A stretch of DNA of 64,000 bases from Tieghemiomyces parasiticus (Eukaryota; Kickxellomycota; Dimargaritomycetes; Dimargaritales; Dimargaritaceae). Location: contig JANBPT010000064.1 in NCBI GenBank assembly GCA_027575765.1, positions 1-64,000 of the forward strand. Direction: 5' to 3'. The notes under the pieces were generated by a model. That model searched no databases. It saw nothing but the letters and a program-made list of their open reading frames with translations, and had not been told where the DNA came from. This document shows positions 51,622 through 63,828 of the stretch, piece by piece. The position numbers and the translations under genes are program-made. Numbering within the stretch: the stretch's first letter is position 1; the number at the start of each line of letters is the position of its first letter.

Positions 51622-54600
51622 TCAAGTCGCCGGTGCTGTATTGAACACCAAGTGAAGCAGTTCGTCGAGGATGGTAGGATCCACAGTAGACCTGAGCCAG
51701 GCCTGGAACTCAGCTGGCCCGCCGTTGAAGACGCCCTCCGCATGGCCAAGAGCATCGCGGATGGCTGCGGCCGTGCTGACACGCAATGTGATGTCGTCAT
51801 CAATCAGCTGGAGAGAGAGAGAGAGAGAGTAAGAGAGAGTGAGAGGATAGTGCGGGATTCATCAGTAACGTGAATAGGGAGGGCAGGAAATGGTTAGCTT
51901 GACAATTGGCCTTGGCGGCCAACGACCAATACATTAGCGGACGGGACTCGCATAGATCACTTGGTCGTTACAACTCACCTTGGACCACCGGCCAGTGAAC
52001 GCGTCGCAGTCGCTTGCGTACCGCAGCTCTGAATCGGGGGGGTTGGTATCCTTGTAGTATGCCGGGACATATCCGTCGACGTTCTCATGGAATTCCGACA
52101 GAAAGCTGGACCACAGCGCGGCGAAGGCCGGGAGCTGCTGTACGGCATCGGGGCGACAGGACCGGAACACAGTTACCATGGCCAGTATCTCCAGTTTACG
52201 GGCGCGGGCGTCATAGGCACCGTCGTAAATATCGATCCAGCGGGTAATGTACGTCGTCAGTGTGGGGGCCAGGGACGATTCCAGAGCGGTGTCCAGGCTC
52301 GGCGCCGGCGTTTCGACCGGTAGCTGGGCGAGAACGAACTCCGGCGCATGGATAAACAGACGTGAAAGGACCCCGGAAATCATGACCTGGTTGGGACGGA
52401 TTCCGTCCGTGTCGAGAACGTAATTGACGAGGCTGGTGAGCAACCCTGAATCAAGGAGCATCGGGGCGAAGATGGTCGGATCGACACGCTGGAAGACGAC
52501 GTGGAGGAGGGCGCAGAGTAGAGGGAGAGTGCGCTCGAGGTCAGGGCTGATGAATTGGGAGAGGAAGCGGAAGATGGCCGCTCCGTGGGTCTGGACTAAG
52601 GCGGTGGGGTCGAACAGGGCGACTTGGAGGTACACGTCGAGCTGCTGAACGGCCACTTCGTCCTCGTAGTGATTGTGGGCCAGGGCCAAAGGGAGAGCCT
52701 CCAGCATCGCCGGTGTAAGTAGCGGTGCCTGGCGGAGGGTCACCATCCAGAGATCGAACGCATCCACCTGTAGGAGGTCGTGGTCCGGGACAGCCGGGTC
52801 GATACTGCGTTGCAAGATGGGGAGGAGAACCCGGTGAAGTTCAACCGAAAGGGGCCCCAGCGAGATGACAAGGTGAACGAGGGCGACCACGATCTCATTG
52901 CGCAGGAGAGTCTCCTGGCAGCGGTCCCAGAGGCTGTAGAGGAGGTGCACGAAGGCAGTGGCGGCGGGAGCCACGGCGGACTCCATGCGTTCAGCCACGA
53001 TGGCCAGGCATCGGACCACCTCCTTCTGGGCGGCCGGTTCCTCCAGGCCCTCGAGGAGGTGGCCCAGGTGCTGGAGGATGGGTTCCAGGTAGGGCGTAAA
53101 GTCGTGCGGGTAGAATTCTAGGTTGTCCAGCCAAGCGCGGAGGGTGGCGGCGCCGGACAGGCGGACAAGCAGATGTTGATCTGGCCCCGTGAGACGGGCC
53201 AGGGCCGCATACACTTCGACACGGGTTTCTCGCGCCAGCTGGGTCTCGGAGAGCTGGCCAATAAGCCACGCGATACGCCAGCGCAACACACACGCGTACG
53301 GACCCGGGGTCTGCGTCTCCGGGAGGAGCCGCGTGGTGAGCCACCGGTCAAAATCAATGGCGTTTCCAAGTTCGTAGACGGCGATGCCCACCGAGGCATA
53401 GAAGGCGTCGGTGGCCTGGACGTCCGTGGAAACGGTGTTAGCCTTGACGGCGTCCCCGCCCTCGAGGGAGGCGTTGAGGCGCCGCTGGAGGATCGGCAGG
53501 AGCCAGGTGCGAAACCGGGCCACGAGGCCAACGAACACGCTGCGCGCGCGGGCGCGGATACTGACGTCCGACTGTTCGTTACGCTCCTCCTCGAACCATG
53601 TCTCAGGCTCGTCCGTCCAGCGCTGCAAGTCTAGCGGGGTGAGGATGAGATACTGATGGAGCAGTGTCTCGGCGAAGTGGGCCACGAAGGGCTCGGTGAG
53701 GACCCGGGTGGCTACCAGGCGGTCGTCTGGCCGTGTGGCTCCGTCCTGGGCGCTGTCGTACGCCCGGCTGCGTACGGTGAGCTGTGGATTGTCCACCACT
53801 CGCTGGAACAAAGTGAGAGTTTGGATGATCAGCTCGGTAGGCAGGGCCTCGGCATCGTCAGGGGTCGAGACGCGGGGGATTCGGGGTCCCAGTTCGGAGA
53901 TGATCTCCCACGCAAACTCGAGGGCCGCCAAGCTCCAATCGGACTGGAGGAAGCGATCCGGGTGGTGTTGGTGCAAGTCCAGCAGAAGCTTGTAGTCTAC
54001 CCGTAGCAGGCGGTATACTAGGGCACTATCGGGGGTATCCGGGGCGGCCCGGTACAAGGCATAGAGCTGCCGCATGTGGGGGACTAGCTTTGCGAGGAAG
54101 GTTTCCACGGCCGGGGCGGGTGAAGTTTTGGCGGAAATACCGTGGACGACCAGGCGACGGATCCCCTTGACGGCGAACAGGGCGAGCGACCAGGACGTCG
54201 GGGCCGCACTCTGGCCCAGAGTCGACGGGGCGGCGGCCAGAGCGCCCTCGTAAATATCCACTAGAGCTGGTAGAGTAGCGGTCGCCACCTGTTCAAATTT
54301 GATGCGGTCACGGCCTAGCGACTTGGACGATATATTCTTGATGGTGCGCGCCACGGCGTCCATTGTCTGGAGCCGCACAGCCACCACGGCGTCAGGGTTC
54401 CCGGCTAGGGCCTCGGGGATACCCTGGTACAGAGCGAGCAACTGTTCGACCACGTCAGGCCATACGAGCGAAAAATCCTTGCGAGCCACCAGGGCAAGAA
54501 GTCGGGTGGCCTGTCGGGTGAGGAGCGGGGCCAGGGGTTCATGGCCCAGAATACCCAGTAGTGTCTCGCGGATATACTGCTGGTCGGACGCTGGAATCAT

Positions 54601-54831
54601 ACCCGGTGCGGTACTGCGACGCCAGTAGCGGTCAATGCCGTTCTTGATTTGGATTATGGCCAAGGTACGCACCACTGGGTCGACCTGGGATGCGCGCACT
54701 ACATCGGCCAGGGCGCGATAGTAGTTTGGTTGGGTTTTCCAGGCCTTGAGTTGCTCCTCGGCGGCCTGCAGGCGGACTGGGTCTTGGGAAGCGGCCTGCG
54801 TCAGGCACTCGAGAAGAACGGGCGCGACCAT
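51622..54831 (-). CDS. KAP120: Importin-11 / Kap120 karyopherin
   Basis: An importin-beta family receptor. Yeast Kap120 imports Rpf1 and Swi6, and animal importin-11 imports ubiquitin-conjugating enzymes. Exons 51979-54831 and 51622-51807 give 1012 residues, a normal length. The start MVAPVLLECLTQAASQDPVRL leads into the importin N domain (AEEQLKAWKTQPNYYRALADV, LAIIQIKNGIDRYWRR), a typical IPO11 opening. The frame runs 51 codons further upstream, but that lead is non-conserved and includes leader-like sequence. The last exon was missed by a simple frame reading: WSK|LIDDDITLRV continues the C-terminal repeat and ends FNTAPAT. The intron has GTGAGT and a (CT)n tract on the sense strand, seen as GA repeats at 51811-51845. 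Confidence 0.9.
51808..51845. repeat. (GA)n microsatellite in a KAP120 intron
   Basis: An imperfect GA dinucleotide run on plus forms the polypyrimidine tract just before the KAP120 exon 2 acceptor on minus. Length variation here could affect splicing of the last exon. Confidence 0.7.
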
Positions 54832-55961
54832 GGCGAACAGAACGAGAGAAACGGTGGGGGGAATGTGACAATCTAGTGGTGAACGGGATGAGGCAACGCA
54901 ACAAAACGTAAAGGCGAGTGTGGTCCCGTCCGGTCTAGCCGTTGCTAAAAAATAAGCAAGGGCATGCTGGGCTGCGTTGAACACCGCAAACTTTCCTTAT
55001 TAGAAAGGGTGGGTAGAGGACGTGTCTCCTACTGTCGCGCAGGTGAAGTGTGCCTGTATGTATGCGGAGAGCGGAGGCTAAGCTGTGATGTTGATGCTAT
55101 GCCTTAAAAAAACAGCCTGTGGTACACGGTTAAAGAGGTATGCGTTTGACCTGGTAGTAAAAGTGGGTAAATAGAAAAGAGCTCATAGGACGGCTAGCTC
55201 TCTCGGTGTAGCCACGGCTCAGTCGTCCCCGTTGGCATCGACTTTGGTCTGGTAGTACCGATGTCCACTTTCCCGTAGCTTGGGTCCAGCCCAGGCGGCG
55301 TTGGTGGTGTACTCTGGTATTTGGGGGAGACACTCGCCAGAACCTTAATACGGGTGCATAGGTTAGGAAGAGGAGCGCCGGGCCGGCCTACAGTGGAAGC
55401 CTTGACGATGCATACCAGTCTTGCAGCCGCAGCCATTACTCACAGCCACCACGCTTGGTCGACTGGAGGTGTAATCCCGGACCGCAAATTAGATGTAGAC
55501 GGTAGGAGAGCCCGTGGCAACAACGCACTCAGGCCATCCACACGTCCCCGTATTAAACCAGCCAATGGTAGACCACAGGGGGAGTCTGGGGCTATCTACC
55601 TAAACGGGTGGAAGAGGCCGGCTGTGCCCTGGCCGGATTATTCAGCGTGGCCTGGGGAGGGGGAGCACAAAACTGTGGTGCCGGGTTGTCAATGGGATTG
55701 CTGCGCTTGGGTTTAGGCTCGCTCACCGCCGGGGCTGAAGCAACTACACTTTGGACCCTGACAACCTATATCCCACCCCCCACCGCTTCCCACCATTCCA
55801 GGCGTTGGACCGTTCATTCGCCCACGTATCTTTCCGCACTCCTTCCTTACCGTAGTCCCATTGCTTCCTGCTACACTTCCGGCTTCTCCACTGTTACATT
55901 TAGCCCTTCCCCGATCGTCCTTAACTTTCCCCCCTCTTTACCAGACTTCACCACTTCGACC
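54832..55961. promoter_or_regulatory. Divergent region between KAP120 and GRX4
   Basis: A 1.1 kb gap between divergent starts. The GRX4-proximal 200 bases are pyrimidine-rich on plus. The frame open upstream of GRX4 is leader, not conserved protein. No gene is recognised. Confidence 0.4.
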
Positions 55962-56699
55962 ATGGCCACCACCAACGTCCTCAACCTTGCGAAGGAGGAG
56001 GAGCTCTACAGTCTCCTCCAAGATAACCCGGAGGCCACGATCCTCATTTTCTTCAGCGCCAGTTGGTCGCCTCAGTGCCAGCAAATGGGGCCACTGTTTG
56101 ACGAACTCGTCAAGAAGTACCCGACCCTGCGGTTCGTGAAAGTGGAGGCCGAGGATTTCGAGGAGGTGGCCGAATCGTACGAGGTGGCCGCCGTCCCGGC
56201 ATTCGTCTTTGTCCGTAAGCTAGCCATCGTCGACCGGGTGGACGGCGCCAACGCCCCGGAACTCTCGCGCCTGGCCGAGAAGCATGCCCGCGGCCAGGGC
56301 TCGGCCTCCACCCAGTTCCCGTCCGCGCAGGCTGCTGCCACCCCTTCGAACGTGACGGCGACGACGTCCGCGGGGTTCAAGCAGGACCTCAACACCCGCC
56401 TTAAGGAGCTCACCCACCGCGCCCCCGTCATGGCGTTTATCAAGGGCACTCCGGCTCAGCCCCGGTGCGGGTTCTCCAAGACCCTGGTCGGTCTGCTCAG
56501 TGACCACGGCATCAAGTTTGGCTACTTCGATATCCTCACCGACGACGACGTACGCCAGGGCCTCAAGGCCTACTCTAACTGGCCCACCTACCCGCAGCTC
56601 TATATCGATGGTGAGCTAACCGGTGGACTCGACATTATCAAGGAGATGATCGATAGCGGTGAACTCATGGAGACCGTGCCCGCCTCGGCCCGGAACTAG
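55962..56699 (+). CDS. GRX4: Monothiol glutaredoxin of the Grx3/Grx4 (PICOT) type
   Basis: A cytosolic-nuclear Fe-S binding glutaredoxin that delivers iron signals to iron-regulating transcription factors and helps assemble Fe-S proteins. The protein has 245 residues, the usual length. The N-terminal thioredoxin-like domain (residues 1-105) has FFSASWSPQCQQMGPLFDEL and VAAVPAFVFVRK; its WSPQC replaces the two-cysteine site of true thioredoxins. An Ala/Ser/Thr linker follows. The glutaredoxin domain (about 140-245) has VMAFIKGTPAQPRCGFSKTL with the CGFS active site at Cys169, then YSNWPTYPQLYIDGELTGGLDII for glutathione and cluster binding. I chose the Met at 55962; the frame is open 118 codons upstream, but that part is C/T-rich leader with no family match. 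AATAAA is at 56850-56855. Confidence 0.94.
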   Translation: MATTNVLNLAKEEELYSLLQDNPEATILIFFSASWSPQCQQMGPLFDELVKKYPTLRFVKVEAEDFEEVAESYEVAAVPAFVFVRKLAIVDRVDGANAPELSRLAEKHARGQGSASTQFPSAQAAATPSNVTATTSAGFKQDLNTRLKELTHRAPVMAFIKGTPAQPRCGFSKTLVGLLSDHGIKFGYFDILTDDDVRQGLKAYSNWPTYPQLYIDGELTGGLDIIKEMIDSGELMETVPASARN

Positions 56700-57071
56700 A
56701 GGGCACGGGTTTCTAATTTTGTACTTATTTCTTTCCGTGCGGATTCGCCGAGCGCGAGTTGCCGGCCGATTAGGAGTTGCTATGGTTGACGACCAACCTT
56801 CGACCTGATCAGCTTCCACTACCCGATTGAGCATCTTTATCAAAAATTAAATAAAATAGTGATCACATTGCAATGAAACTGGTTCGCCTTATGACTCATC
56901 GCGAAGGAGGGTACACCCTAGAAAATATACAACCGATTAGGATGGTAATCAAGTTCGCTATAAAGCGTAAGATTATTATTACTGTTTTCTTTTTTTAAAA
57001 AAATTACCGATAACAATAGGTAAAGATCGATTGCGAAATCGGAGCTCGGGTATTGGTTACCGTGGCGATTC
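56700..57071. other. Convergent intergenic region
   Basis: An AT-rich gap between the 3' ends of GRX4 and TOF1, with poly(A)-like sequences and no recognised gene. Confidence 0.4.
56850..56855 (+). terminator. Poly(A) signal of GRX4
   Basis: AATAAA lies 151 bases after the GRX4 stop codon, in AT-rich sequence. Confidence 0.4.
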
Positions 57072-60000
57072 TCACTCGTCATCGGATGCCGATCCGGCAA
57101 TGCGCCGACGGCGGCTCTGGTAGACATTCTTGGAGCGCGACACCGCAGGTAGCGCAGGCACAGGCCGCTCGTCATCGTCTTCCGAGCTCACTACCGACCC
57201 GTTGTCGCTATCGAGGACGCTCATGGACTTGGCGGTAAGACGGGACCGGAGCGCCGCGACATCGAGCGGCGCCGAGTCGGCCCTTTCGTCGTTTACAGCG
57301 GTCTCGGGGGAGCCCACGTCGGTAGAATTTGTGGTGCTTGCTGATACAGACTTGATGAACCGACGCTGAAGCGGGCGGATCCGTTTCGGTGCGGGTGAGC
57401 CGTCAGAACCAGACTCCGAATCGCTGTCCAATATTGCCGTCGCCGCCTCGGTTGGCGTGGTCTTAGTCGGTGGTTTCGGTTTGGCGGTGAACGCTGACGT
57501 TGGATGGTCGGGTTTGGACCGCGGCGGCTCCACCGCTTCCGGCTCACTAGACTCAGCGCCGTCCGACTCCGAAGATGCAGAGGTGGTATCGAGGGAGGAC
57601 GTGTCGCTCGTGTCCGAGTGGTGAGTGGTCACCGCCTTGGACGGGTGAAGGGCCAGCATCTCCTGGAGATTGCCAGTTTTCAGTACTTGTAGGGCCTGCT
57701 CCTCCGTTTGCTTGCGCTGGGCTGCCTCCCGATGGTAAAACTCTTCGTCCCCATCAGCGTCATCGTCCGAGTCCAAGACAAACTGAGCTGATTTGTATAC
57801 CGGGATGGCGGCTTCCGCCTGGGACTGCTTAGGTTTGCGCTTCTTCTTCTTCTCCCTGTTCTCATCTTCCTCGTCAGTCGTACGGCGACGGCTCTTGCGA
57901 GGTTTGCGGGCCTTCTTGAGCGGCTGACCGTCGGGGCCCAGGGGCTCCTTCGTGAACTGGCGGATGAGCTTTTGGTTGTACTTGAGCTCGTCAGTGGATA
58001 GATCACCCGGGATAATCCAAGCCTCGTCTTCTTCGGTGGTATGTAACAGCTGATCAGATTCTCCGTCGGGATCTTGGCCTGCTGGGATTGCACCGCTTAC
58101 GCGGCGGAAGTCCAGCAGTTCCAGGGTCTGGCGGACGGCCGCGTTTCGCTGCATCATCTCAGTAATCTGGTCAGTGAATACGAGCGGGTAGCCCTGGGGT
58201 GCTCGTTTCGATCCGGCGGCCCCTTCCTCCTCGTCCCCAGAGTCGCCCTCAGTGCCCGCCGTTTCACGGTGCACAATGGCCTGGCCCAGGTTCTGAGAAG
58301 GGTAGCAGTGGTAGCAGTAAACATACGGGTGGCAGTCGAGATAGGTGTCAACAAGGAGACGCGCAAAAACATGTAGGCGGGAAACCAAAATACATCCATA
58401 GTCGTCGGGGGCTTGACGGGCCAAAGGCTATCTGTGATCCTGACCTTGATACTTACCAGTTGTAGCCAGATGAGTACAGGCTCCATCTTTGCGTAGAGCA
58501 GCAGACCGACGGTGGCACCCAACTTTTGGTTGGAAGTGAGCTGCGTCGGTAGGGGTACCTCGCCGTTACCAACCTGGAGGGCGGCGAAGGCCTTGAAATT
58601 GAGTTTAGAGGCGTCCAGTAGGGCCTCGTAACCGTCCTCTGACTCTTCGTCCCGGCGGCGGCGAGGTTTATCGTTCTCTTTGGCCGCCTGTATCAAGTCG
58701 GGGCGGAGACACTCCGCGCGAGGCATGGTAAAGAAAACCTAAATGATGGCATGCAGCAGGTAATCGTGAGGGTAGGATGAGGTTAGATTCCCAAGGAGCG
58801 TAGTTATAGGGCCATTTTCGACGGGTCAGTACAGCTCGGTCACATACCTCCACCATCAGTAAGGGGTTATCCTTCAGCCGCCGGAAGAACTGGCGTGTCA
58901 TGTCCTGGACGAAAAAGAGTAGGGCGGTCCAGGGTGACAGTTGCCCTGTCAGCTGTGCGCCGCGCTGCCAATACGACCAGGTGATGGTCGACGCATACTC
59001 GCTAGGCTGTTCCTTCTGTAGGGAGGCGAACATCTTGACGCGCTTCTGATCTATCAGGATAGAATTGAAGAGCTCCAGAGTGGAGAGCTGCAAGGGATAC
59101 ATGAATATATATATGGAGGGGGGAATGGTCAACGGAAGGCAATGTGTGGGTCAGTACCAGTCGCGGTTGACACGACGTAGTGGTCCTGACCTGGTAGGCG
59201 CTATATGTCGTGTTCACTCCACGTACCTTAAAAAATAGGCCCTCGAACCCCAATTTCAGACCGAGGCGGTGCAGCATGACGATGATGTGGTAGATCGTGC
59301 TGGCCGGCAGGTCGCGGTAGTGCGCGAGTACTCGACAATAATTTTTAACCAGCGCTTCACGGGCAAAGTTCTGGAGTAGGTGAATATCAGTGCAGTGTGT
59401 CAATTAACAAGTTAGCAAAGACGAGGTATTCGAGCTTTGGATGTGTAGGAAGCGCCCCGTTGGGACACATTGGTGGCCACTTACTTTCTCACACATGTGC
59501 AACTGGAGCTCACGTTCTACGTAGCGCGGCACCGAAGCCTGCCCGTCGTCCTCTTCGTCTTCTGCGCCACTGACTTCCCTTTGGTCGGCCTCGGTGCTCG
59601 GCATCGCGGTCATCTCGTCGCCCTCGGCTGGCACTGATGGCTCCCCTTCGGGCCGGTCGGCTACGGCTTTGGGCTTCTTCTTGCGAACGCGTTCCTTCTT
59701 GCGCACCACAAAGTGACGCTCGGACCCAGTGTAGTACTCGAGGATTCGGAGGTAAAGGTGAAGCAGCTCAAATACTTCAGCGGCGTGGCTAAGGACATGG
59801 AAGATGTAAAAAAAGAAAACGCTTAGGATCATTGGGTTAGCGCCACGGAATTTGCCTTAGCTGCACCAAGGGCTTCCGTTGAGAAAGGCCTCCCCCTCGC
59901 TGCCACAGTCTAGAAACCTACCTGCGTTCGGCCGCACCCAGAGCCGGGTCGCGGCCCAGTCCAGCAATGAGGTCAAGCGTTGACTCCTCATAGCACAGAT

Positions 60001-61768
60001 TTCGCAACACATGATCGCTCAGCTCGCGGTAGGCCGCCAGGGGGTAATTGGATAGGTAGATGAACAACCGCAACATCTGCTTCAAGCACCCTACGGCAGC
60101 CTCGGCGGCGGCCGTCTCCTTGTCGTCACGGAAGGTGACCAAAGACCGAATAACGATAGCTAGACCACGGAGACTAGCGACGGCCTCGATGCGTTGAAAT
60201 GCCTGCGGGTCGTCGTCGGAAATTACTAGCTCGGCAACTGGGGCCGCCCCCATCGCACCATCGAGGGCATTCTCGGCAGCCGGGGAGGCATTGGCACATT
60301 TGAACGGGAACTCAAACCGTCCCACCTCGGCGGTGGTCACACCATCTCGTCGGTCGTTCAACAGGATCACATATTCCATGAAGAACGCTGTAACGTAAAG
60401 GTAACGCTGCGTGTCACGGGTATGGATGGTAGGTCGGCGAAGCTCGATGTCGCCACCCACGGCTGCCAGGAGAGTGTTGAGCGACGAGGCTACAGCCGCA
60501 CGGGCAACATCGTCCAGCGTGGCGAAGGTCCGGCGATCCTGAAAAGGGTGGCGGGTCTTCTCGTAGGATTCTACCGTGGGTGCCTTAATACGCTGGCGGG
60601 ACCGTTTGCTCAGGTCGAGCTGCACTTCGAGCGGCTGGGTGACGGTTTGGGCGTTGAGGACCGAGAGGATTTGGCCAGCACCACTGCCACCCATGCCGCC
60701 GCGACAACTGTTGAAGCCGCCTCCGCCCAGGCCGCCGCGAGACTGAACTACGTAGGTCCCGCCGAATCGCGAGTGACGGGAAGTGGGTCGCGGCCCCCGG
60801 TCCAGGGCCTGGAGACGCTTCTCGGCTTCAAGCCGGTCGGTGATGCGGCTAGTGGGGGTCTGGGGCCCGCGGAGCACGGCCGCCGGCAGGACATCCTTGA
60901 ACGACAGGTAAAAGATGTCGAGGAGAACCAGCTGGAACCGCGCGTACGCCTTGGAGTCAACCAGACCGGCGAGGCGAAGGACAAGTGGGTAGATTCCACT
61001 GGCTTGGTACTTAGCAATCAGCACCTCTTGGACCTGCCCGTGGCTGAACAGTTCGCCCGACGAGGTCACAGAGGCGTGCGGGTCGGGGATCTCCAGCAGG
61101 TTACGAAACGCCAACAGGCATCCGTTGATGATTACCCGTTCCCGTGGGGATTGGTGCGCCGGAGTACGGGCAAGGCAGATGCGGAGCAGTCGTACCAAGG
61201 TCGGGAGGGCCGTGGGGTGGGATGCGAAGGCCAGTTTATAACTACGCAATGTACGGTCGAACCAGGGGGCCTGCTTGCGGTCGGCCTTATCGAGGTACCA
61301 CGTCAAAACAACCAAGAGTTCCAGTACGGTGACACAGTACTGGAAGGCACGGTTGAGCGGATCATCGAACGCAGCAGGCCAGGGTGCCAGGGGCTCGTCG
61401 GTTAGCGCTTGAATGTCCAGGCCGCGTTCAGCGGCGACCGGAAAGGCCTTGATCACGGTGCGGGCGTTGAGTTCGAGGATCGGGAGGAGGTCACGCTGGA
61501 GGATACTCCAGTCGCCCAGCCACCGCAGCACGTGGCGTGCTGGGTCGCCGTCGTCCTCGCGGATATAACGTTTGAGGTCACGCAGACAGCTCATACACTC
61601 GTCACCCATAACGTATTCCAGTCCTTTGGTAAGGTGGTCAGCGGAGGTTGGAGCCGTAACCAGGGCGTCGGTTTGCTCTAGGCCGCCCAGCGCTGAACAA
61701 ACCGAAAAGACCTGGTTCTGGAAGCCATCCAAGAGGCGGCGGTACGCAGGGTCGTCACCGTCAAGCAT
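57072..61768 (-). CDS. TOF1: Replication fork protection protein Tof1 / Swi1 / TIMELESS
   Basis: A subunit of the fork protection complex (with Csm3) that travels with the replisome, pauses forks and helps the S-phase checkpoint. Six exons on minus: 59922-61768, 59485-59788, 59227-59370, 58848-59087, 58457-58738 and 57072-58292, giving 1345 residues with all phases consistent. The TIMELESS N-terminal domain is clear: YVMGDECMSCLRDLKRYIRED, HVLRWLGDWSILQRDLLPIL, and VLELLVVLTWYLDKADR. The middle has SHAAEVFELLHLYLRILEYY, an acidic/basic insert, NFAREALVKNYCRVLAHYRDLP, and TIYHIIVMLHRLGLKLGFE. The LFFVQDMTRQFFRRLKDNPL-LLMVEV-VFF run is typical of the family C-terminal half. The last exon is long, acidic/basic and disordered, ending SASDDE. 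It starts 354 bases from CFAP20, divergently. Confidence 0.93.
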
Positions 61769-62122
61769 GACTGACGATGGGAAGCGGGTGGCGTATTAGT
61801 AGGGTATAAATCGTCTAAAGTTTACGAATGGGAGGTGGTGAGCAGTAAACAAGTGGATGCCGCAGGCGAGGGGAGGGGGATCGCCAATGGTGGTGGACAC
61901 CAAATCGTGGTAGGGCCTCTGGGGGGGGGTGGGGCTTGTTTACACCTGCACGTTGCTGGAACATCCACGCGGCACTACAACCTACTAAGGAGCATGAGCT
62001 CCATTGTGGTAAGTTGGCGTGAATGCTCACCCTTCCTCTCGTTTGGCTTCTTCATTGGGATATACTCGTCTTGCCTCCCAACGCATTTCACTCTTAGACC
62101 AGCCCTCAATTAGTCGACCACC
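61769..62122. promoter_or_regulatory. Divergent promoter between TOF1 and CFAP20
   Basis: A short 354-base shared gap between two divergent start codons. It includes a G run at 61921-61929 and is pyrimidine-rich on plus close to CFAP20. No specific site was recognised. Confidence 0.45.
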
Positions 62123-63136
62123 ATGTTCCGCCAGCGTCAGCAGGTCAGTATACACTTACGCTAGCCGTTGCTATCAGCCGTTACTCATTGTCCATAGTAA
62201 TAGGCCGATAGTAGCGAATCGTGCGCCTCAGGTGGCTCCTATCGTCCCTGCCTTCCCTAACCAACACCTATCCCCCTCGACTGTCGACGTTCATGATCCC
62301 TTCAATTTGTCGCACGCAGGGTGGCCTTTTGTCACTGTTCTACAGCGTCAAGTAAGTGACAAGGTATGTACAAGAAGCCTGGCTAGGTAATCCAGGTGAT
62401 TTAGGCGCGCCCTAACATTTCGTCCCTGAACGCGTCAACATATTCTAGCTCCCAACCACTTTTGATTTGGGACCAGATTCCAGGGACAAGCTCGCAGGGG
62501 GTTGGTCCCACGCCGGTCGGTACGATTGAGCTCATCGAAGAGGCCGAGGAGGACGGAGTCGCCTCACCAGTCCTCGAGCTCACCAGCGATGACGTGCGTC
62601 AAACCTATATTAGCTGCCCGAGAGGCGCCGGTCGGACCCTCGGGATCAAGAAGCCCATGTTGGGTCTGGTCATTAAGTACATCGATCGCTACTTGACCCT
62701 AGAAGTCGCGGTACAGGACCACCTCGGATGCGAAAAATTCATTCGCGTCTCCAATTTTGAAGTAGGTAGTCAATGGGTTGTGCGGCTGCGTACGGCCAGT
62801 GGTTAGCTCTTGGTTGCAGCATACCAGATAGAGGTTAGGTGCTCATATACCCTGACCACGTCGATGTCTACTTTTCCATGCGTGTCATCTCAGATCAAGG
62901 CCAAGCGCCACGATTCCATAGCAACTCTCCCGTTACAACTGCAAGACGGGTGGAACCTGGTCCAGCTCGACCTACGGGACCTCACCTTCCGGGCCTTCGG
63001 CACGAAGTACGCGGAGACGAACCGCATAACCATTCACGCCAATTGCCGACTGCGTCGCGTATACTTTACGGACCAGCCGCAAGCGGAAGACAGCTTTCCA
63101 CCGGAGTTTCGGCTTTACCAGCGGGTATTAGTGTGA
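62123..63136 (+). CDS. CFAP20: Cilia- and flagella-associated protein 20 (BUG22 family)
   Basis: A small, highly conserved protein of ciliary axoneme inner junctions and basal bodies, also found in some organisms without cilia. Four exons, 62123-62143, 62320-62351, 62449-62761 and 62894-63136, give 202 residues (human 193). Exon 1 is only MFRQRQQ. Splicing rebuilds the family start GGLLSLFYSVNSQPLLIWD (human SGFLSILYSIGSKPLQIWD). Next come VLELTSDDVRQTYISCP, RTLGIKKPMLGLVIKYIDRY, LTLEVAVQDHLGCEKFIRVSNFE, then LQLQDGWNLVQLDLRDLTFRA, FGTKYAETNRITIHANCRLR and RVYFTDQPQAEDSFPPEFRLY. There is a 10-15 residue insert after LLIWD. All phases agree. AATAAA is at 63145-63150. Its retention bears on whether this fungus makes flagellated cells. 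Confidence 0.95.
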
Positions 63137-63144
63137 CGCCCATA

Positions 63145-63150
63145 AATAAA
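63145..63150 (+). terminator. Poly(A) signal of CFAP20
   Basis: AATAAA lies only nine bases after the CFAP20 stop codon, close but usable. Confidence 0.4.
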
Positions 63151-63828
63151 GCTGCATACCTGACGCGCTCATATGCAAACACCGCTCAGCCACCGACCGC
63201 CGAATCTGCCCTGCACCCTGCGGCGGACAATTAACCATCCATGAACCATCTAGCCCTGCACGTTATATCCAGACCAGACTCCGCCCTCCTCCCCGATCGG
63301 CTTCCGTCTGCTAACATACACTTCGTACCGTTTAGCAATCGTTTGGCATTCTTGCTACTACCTTCCTTACGCCTATCCCCTACTCTACACCTTTGCTCTA
63401 CCCGCCTTGCTACAATCACTTGTACACGCTTTACCCTTGCACCCTTCCTATTTATCGTTTATTGCCTATGCCCTTGTACCATCAGCAAAGCCCGTTACGA
63501 CCCCCACGTCCGCTACGCCCCTTTAGCGGCATCATAATCGGTTACTTCCGACCGAGGCTACATGAAGACAATTTAGGAGTACTACTGTTTGCCAACGAGT
63601 TTGAGCCATGCCAATGACGGATAGCACGCCGCCAGTGCGTAGTATTTGCGGCACGTGTCCCGTGAATTTGCATTTCAATGGAGGCATATTTTTCGTTTAA
63701 TGAGCCAAGCCGTTTGCATGTACACCAATGAACTTACAGCAAAGTGAAAATGTCAGCAGAATGGCCAAAGGGACGAGCCTATTAGTATGTGGTCTCACAG
63801 CAGGCAGCAGTTATTCCAATTATTTCGT

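Noticed and set aside
54832..54984. A 51-codon N-terminal extension of KAP120
   Set aside because: Importin-11 proteins begin close to the MVAPVLLE start; the upstream part is not conserved-looking.
55608..55961. A 118-codon N-terminal extension of the glutaredoxin
   Set aside because: The sequence is C/T-rich leader with no family similarity, and the Met at 55962 gives the normal 245-residue protein.
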